A DNA stretch of 21,315 nucleotides, from the NCBI GenBank assembly GCA_003427395.1, contig BFEA01000120.1, positions 3,058,788-3,080,102 on the forward strand, in the 5' to 3' direction. The stretch comes from Chara braunii (taxonomy: Eukaryota; Streptophyta; Charophyceae; Charales; Characeae). Position 1 is the first letter of the stretch; every line of letters starts with the position of its first letter. Of the stretch, positions 17,640 through 21,315 are shown in pieces. The notes beneath the pieces are model-generated. The model had not been told where the DNA came from and searched no databases. It saw only the letters and a program-made list of their open reading frames with translations. Both the position numbers and the translations under genes were made by a program.

Positions 17640-18260
17640 CCCGCCGAGCTACCGACCCACATGCGAAGGCTTTTATAATGCAATTGCAGAGGTGGGCCGG
17701 GCGAGGGCGTTTGCTCGTTCGATGTAGCATAGGTACGCATGGTTAAACGCCAAAGTGGACCTGAACGTTGCCCGTCCCTGGGGCGATGGTCTCCCAAGAA
17801 TCAGACCGATGTCGGTCGACTAGGACGTAATATTCCAAGCGTGAAAAAATCTCGATCAATCCTAGTCCCTTCTTTCAAAGACAATTTGGAGTAAATCAGA
17901 CAAAATGCTTTCAAAAGAAGACTCAAGTCAACGTAAGTTGACATATATTCTGAAATCAACTTATATATAATACAGTCACGCATATCACTCATCCCAATCA
18001 ATTTGATAAGGGTTGATTTGACTTTCATCCAACGACGAGACACATGAGTTGACTCGCCTTCAGACATCACTTATCAACAGCATGACTTATACACAATGTG
18101 AAGCTCAAATGACGTCCGACTAAAGTATTTACACTCTACTTGCCTGACGGTTGGACTGTCACGACTTTTTCGACTTGATGAGATGTGTTGCCAAGTTCTT
18201 TCATCCCGCCCCATACTGACTGCTAGCCAGGAATATGAGCGCCTCAATTCTCAAGCAAAG
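17640..18260. other. No gene supported
   Basis: Mixed sequence with a small palindrome GTCAAC-GTAA-GTTGAC at 17927-17942. An 89-codon - strand frame at 17801-18070 has no recognisable motif. Confidence 0.45.
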
Positions 18261-18268
18261 TCGGAGTG

Positions 18269-18605
18269 TCATTGTTTTAATGATGACTCCACTACTTCTC
18301 TAACTTTGGTGCGAATGTCATCTGCAAGTAATTCGGCTACCACCTAGACAAGTTAACGACGAACCCGGACAATTGGACGCTCGATGCCCCATTTAGGTCA
18401 GGGATCCACTTTCGAACTTTGTTTGTCGTTTTGTCCCCCTGGACAATAATGACTCTTTTTGTTCCACGAATGATGAAGTACCAGCTTTCGACATATTGAC
18501 TTTCAAAGCAGTGTTCTACACACATCTTCTTGTCAACTAGTCTGATTACCCCAGGCTTGCACTTCTTATGATGTAACCCTATCCGCGAAGGTAGTGCCTA
18601 GTCGC
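18269..18605 (-). pseudogene. Unrecognised coding remnant
   Basis: A frame open from about 18605 to a stop at 18337 has non-repetitive, protein-like composition: KPGVIRLVDKKMCVEHCFES, then WYFIIRGTKRVIIVQGDK and KVRKWIPDLNG. In a second frame the sequence continues from about 18346 to a stop at 18269 with VAELLADDIRTKVREVVESS. Read together they look like one protein broken by a frameshift near 18340. I do not recognise the family. The Cys and His residues in the first part could hint at metal binding, but the spacing fits no pattern I know. No start, promoter or splice structure can be set. It may be a transposon gene fragment or chance. Confidence 0.3.
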
Positions 18606-19730
18606 ACTCCGTCCATAGCTACTGATCGCACGAACTTGGCTTCTTATGGCGCCAGCTCCCCATTCGTCTATGACTCCTAAGACGGTCACTAGAAGGGTAA
18701 ACTATAGCGGTTCTTCTTAACGTGAGCCGCCAAGCGCTTGACACCTTTTGTGAGTAACACATGTCCATCCCCTAGGAGGTGGTATGGGATACCCCTCGTC
18801 CTCACCCGAGCGAACCTCGGATCTCAGAAGTCGCGCTGGCTCCACCACAACAGCATGGTATCCCCCCGCCTAAGCGGTCCACTCCGAGTCGTTAACAGGG
18901 TCGGCCCCTAAGGCAACGACCCCCCGCCTCAGATGCCTCATGGGGAAAGGAAATGCACTTACCACAGCAGACGGTCAGCCCCTATCGCCTGACGTCAAGA
19001 GCGAACTTAGGCGAAGAAGGAGATCAAAGAGAAGAAAAACATTCAGATGGAAGGGCATAGACAAAGAGGGTCATTTCGGAAAGAATGGGTAACCTCAGGG
19101 AAAATCTACGTCCAATTCACTTCTTCCCCTTTGTCTGATCGCTCCGTTTCTCGTCGCCTGCTGTCTTTCCACCCTCTTCATATGCATGCAAGCAAAAAAT
19201 AGAAAACAATCATCCTTCCATTCACTTTTGCCGACATGATTAAATCTCAATTTCTCAGGCATCCTTCTACTTACCTGCACATCAGATCAAACAACCAGTT
19301 CAAATTAAGAGCAATGCAAACCCATTCTCAAGTCAGGCTTTCATTCACAGGTACACGCAAAACACGACTTCCTCTACCTCTTCAGTGAACATTCAAAAAA
19401 CAAGGTCAAGCAAGTGTGGGTTCACACAGGAGTGAAGGGAAGTCTGAGTCATTCATCTAACCTTGAGTGAAGTTGAGATGAACGCGGCTCACTCAAGAAA
19501 ACCGCGTAAGATCACGCTCCAGACGAGACGAACGTCACTACAGCCGTCAACAAGCGATCCACACCACTCCCGGAGATGGTCGCTCGTCACAATTCCCTTC
19601 TTTCACACAATAGCCTCCCAATAATCTGACGGTGTCTCACCGTCGCCGTCACACCAACCGCACCACCACGCCGTTGTCGTCAATACTCGAGCACGCCATC
19701 ACAAAATGTCCCTCACAGTCAAGTCAAAAT
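18606..19730. other. No gene seen
   Basis: Unique-looking sequence of moderate GC without homopolymers. I see no supported reading frame, RNA gene or repeat family. Confidence 0.45.
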
Positions 19731-20158
19731 GGGCAGCGCATCCGCGTCAGCACTTAGAACGCATTGCCGCTACCGCAAGAGTTCGGCTGCACCACTGCGT
19801 TACTACCAAAATCTCAGTGTCGCCGCGGCAGCGTCTCCACATCACCTCATCAAAAATAGTTGCCTGATGCCGCACCGAACGGCTAGTACCTCCCCTGTGC
19901 TTCTTCAAAAGTAGTTGTCGCTGTAAAAACGGGCAGCACTTTCACGCCACTACCAAAATGCACCGCTGCCGTCGCAAAAAAAAATGGGCAGCGCTTCCGC
20001 ACCGCCGCCAAAAAACCCTACTGCCACTGCCGCACCAAGCGGGCAGCACCTCCCCTGTACTGTTTACTGAAAACCTGCCGCCACCGTGCAAAACGAGCAG
20101 AGTTTCCCCTATACTTCAGAAAAACCTGTCGCCACGCAGACCGTGCAACATTTCCCCT
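19731..20158 (+). repeat. Degenerate minisatellite, period about 50-55 bp
   Basis: GGGCAGC occurs at 19731, 19931, 19986 and 20041, with a variant GGCTAGTACC at 19881. TCCCCT occurs at 19891, 20051, 20105 and 20153. CACCGC and GTCGCCA-like blocks recur between them. In one frame this gives repeated STSPVL-type peptides, but frames change between units, so a protein is not supported. Confidence 0.6.
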
Positions 20159-20424
20159 CCACCACTTAGATGGTGGCTATGGCTGTGCTCCACAGCTATT
20201 GCCCTCCCTCTCAGCAGTCTGCTCCTCAACTCTCTCCTCACTCACTGCAGACCTCCACTAGCAGCACCGCCCCACAGCAGCAGCCAGCCAGCATTCAATC
20301 ATGTGAATGCCTCGGCAGCACTGCCACAACTTGTGAGGCTGTTGGGTGGAATGCTGGCTTTAATACCCAGCCGAGAGCATGTGGGCAGCTGCTTTGCCCA
20401 CAGCCAGAACTCGTAATGAGGCCT

Positions 20425-20454
20425 GGCCCTTGATCTAAAACGCGATCAAGGGCC
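20425..20454. repeat. Hairpin, 11-bp perfect stem
   Basis: GGCCCTTGATC, loop TAAAACGC, GATCAAGGGCC. Followed by A7. Confidence 0.92.
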
Positions 20455-20467
20455 AAAAAAAGTATGT

Positions 20468-20485
20468 CGTTCCCCTAGGGGAACG
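20468..20485. repeat. 18-bp perfect palindrome
   Basis: CGTTCCCCTAGGGGAACG is its own reverse complement and starts 13 bp after the previous hairpin. Confidence 0.95.
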
Positions 20486-20566
20486 GAGTTCAGGTCACTG
20501 GAAATGTATCTCGCCCTTACCAGCAGCCAGACGCAGCCCTGAAATGGTTGTACTCAGCCATTTCTG

Positions 20567-20594
20567 AGCAGACTGTTGAAACCAACAGTCTGCT
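20567..20594. repeat. Hairpin, 12-bp perfect stem
   Basis: AGCAGACTGTTG, loop AAAC, CAACAGTCTGCT. The strongest stem in the array. Confidence 0.95.
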
Positions 20595-20605
20595 GTCAAT
20601 TCACA

Positions 20606-20635
20606 GTCCAGATGCTTCTAAACTTGCATCTGGAC
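20606..20635. repeat. Hairpin, 10-bp perfect stem
   Basis: GTCCAGATGC, loop TTCTAAACTT, GCATCTGGAC. It begins 11 bp after the previous stem. Confidence 0.93.
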
Positions 20636-20660
20636 CGAGACGCGGCTAGATCGGCGGCCG

Positions 20661-20715
20661 TTTTTTTTTTCCCAACTTCTTTTTTTTTTCTTTTTTTTTC
20701 TTTTTTCTTTTTTCT
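20661..20715. repeat. T-rich tract
   Basis: Runs of T interrupted by CCCAAC and single C residues, between two hairpins of the array. Confidence 0.9.
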
Positions 20716-20923
20716 AAGCAGGGGCAGCTCGTCGTTCGAAAAACGAACGAGCATGTCCCTCCCCCAAGTCATTTCACAGAGTTGAACTAGAGTCGAGCTC
20801 AACAGGGTCTTTTTTCCCCCCCTTTGCCCTGCGCCCGTACCCGGACGCTTTCAACGCTAGGTTCGGGCGCGCAGGCAAACGCTGCAGCCCGTTCCAAAAT
20901 CCAACGGGCGCAGGTAAGCTGGT

Positions 20924-20926
<3 letters not shown>

Positions 20927-21014
<88 letters not shown>
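20927..21014. repeat. (CT)44 microsatellite
   Basis: Uninterrupted CT dinucleotides, 88 bp, splitting the hairpin array. Frames through it give only Ser-Leu or Arg-Glu runs. Confidence 0.97.
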
Positions 21015-21017
<3 letters not shown>

Positions 21018-21113
21018 CCAACCCCGAATGTGGCCGCCCTGGGCGGCAGATCCATTCAGTTTTGCTCATCGACACTGGGGCAGTCTTGTCCCCTCCCCTC
21101 TTCTCCGCTCGTA

Positions 21114-21129
21114 GCCGCCCATGGGCGGC
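21114..21129. repeat. 16-bp perfect palindrome
   Basis: GCCGCCCATGGGCGGC. A related 15-bp form, GCCGCCCTGGGCGGC, lies at 21033-21047. Both are followed by CA, AT or AA and TTCATTC/CCATTC-type sequence, so the two are diverged copies about 82 bp apart. Confidence 0.93.
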
Positions 21130-21205
21130 AAATTCATTCGCCCATCCGCAGATGGGCAGTCGGGGCTCAGCCCCTTGAAGAGTTGGTACGAATCCGACTT
21201 GACAG

Positions 21206-21229
21206 CCCGTTCGTCCGCAAACGAACGGG
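21206..21229. repeat. Hairpin, 9-bp perfect stem
   Basis: CCCGTTCGT, loop CCGCAA, ACGAACGGG. Its arm resembles those at 20733 (CGTTCG) and 20887 (GCCCGTT). Confidence 0.92.
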
Positions 21230-21238
21230 TATGCACGA

Positions 21239-21315
21239 ATAAAATCTAACTAAAAAAAGAAGAACAAAAAAAAATTCAAACGAAATCTAAGAAAAAAAAA
21301 AAAAAAAAAAAAAAA
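21239..21315. repeat. A-rich end of window with terminal poly(A)
   Basis: A-rich sequence closing in an unbroken A run from 21292 to the window end. It may be the tail of a retroposon that includes the sequence to its left. Confidence 0.8.

Larger units (their letters stand above)
20159..21229. repeat. Dense array of about 17 short hairpins/palindromes
   Basis: Inverted repeats read from left to right (arms): 20159-20164/20171-20176; 20182-20187/20191-20196; 20353-20357/20367-20371; 20380-20386/20396-20402; 20425-20435/20444-20454; palindrome 20468-20485; 20541-20547/20558-20564; 20567-20578/20583-20594; 20606-20615/20626-20635; 20727-20738/20744-20752 (bulged); 20781-20788/20796-20803 (one mismatch); 20823-20837/20864-20879 (bulged); 20882-20893/20903-20913 (one bulge); palindromes 21033-21047 and 21114-21129; 21140-21146/21151-21157; 21162-21166/21170-21174; 21206-21214/21221-21229. 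Arms differ from each other in sequence yet are mostly perfectly complementary within each pair. Coding frames through it are weak. No established element type accounts for this. Confidence 0.85.

Noticed and set aside
19958-20416. 152-codon + strand frame
   Set aside because: The first half is minisatellite and the second half is low-complexity Leu/Ser/Pro sequence over the hairpin region; no recognisable domain.
21183-21200. GGTACGAATCC resembling a tRNA T arm
   Set aside because: No acceptor, D or anticodon stems can be drawn around it.
20159-21229. CRISPR array
   Set aside because: Hairpin arms are not the same repeat and spacing is irregular; the context is eukaryotic.
20774-21242. Several long frames with Ser-Leu or Arg-Glu runs
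   Set aside because: Created by the (CT)44 tract; they overlap on both strands and have no domain outside it.

Overview
The window looks like nuclear DNA of a plant-lineage eukaryote and contains no convincingly intact gene. It is dominated by decayed transposons, poly(A) tracts, microsatellites and short tandem duplications. The Ty3-type gag/protease organisation, the initiator-Met-tRNA-type primer site, the TTTAGGG-like telomeric motif and the very repeat-rich, low-coding character fit a land plant or a charophyte alga. The gag remnant reminds me of Chara-type elements, but I cannot test that here.

Layout. At 1-800 there are two copies of a small TTAA/terminal-inverted-repeat element on either side of a (GA)43 microsatellite. 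At about 1050-1270 there is a poly(A)-ended retroposon tail on the + strand, followed directly by a U6-snRNA-like fragment. At 1542-3804 there is a 5'-truncated, frameshifted LINE on the - strand, whose 3' tail matches that retroposon tail. At 4215-10250 there is a structurally complete LTR retrotransposon. Its two LTRs (1358 and 1295 bp) end in TGTTACATG...CATGTAACA or close variants, and a 5-bp duplication CGTTA flanks it. Its interior holds only gag, a CCHC zinc knuckle and an aspartic protease, broken by several frameshifts and one in-frame stop. It has no reverse transcriptase, RNase H or integrase, so it is a non-autonomous element. At 10256-13370 there is AT-rich DNA, then a 638-bp-period duplication and a G-rich degenerate tandem array. 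At 13371-16690 there are further poly(A)-ended units, an 18S-rRNA 5' fragment, short tandem repeats and a foldback element with a telomere-like core. At 16691-19700 there are inverted and direct repeats and one unrecognised coding remnant on the - strand. At 19731-20158 there is a degenerate minisatellite.

The most unusual part is 20159-21229. About 17 short inverted repeats lie head to tail there, several with perfect 9-12-bp arms and 4-10-nt loops. The stretch is interrupted by a T-rich tract and a (CT)44 microsatellite. I know of no standard feature class that explains it, and it is the best candidate for something undescribed.

No operon or pathway can be described. The parts are linked by retroposition: LINE-type 3' tails, poly(A), and small-RNA and rRNA fragments next to poly(A). 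The LTR element would have needed another element's polymerase and integrase to move.
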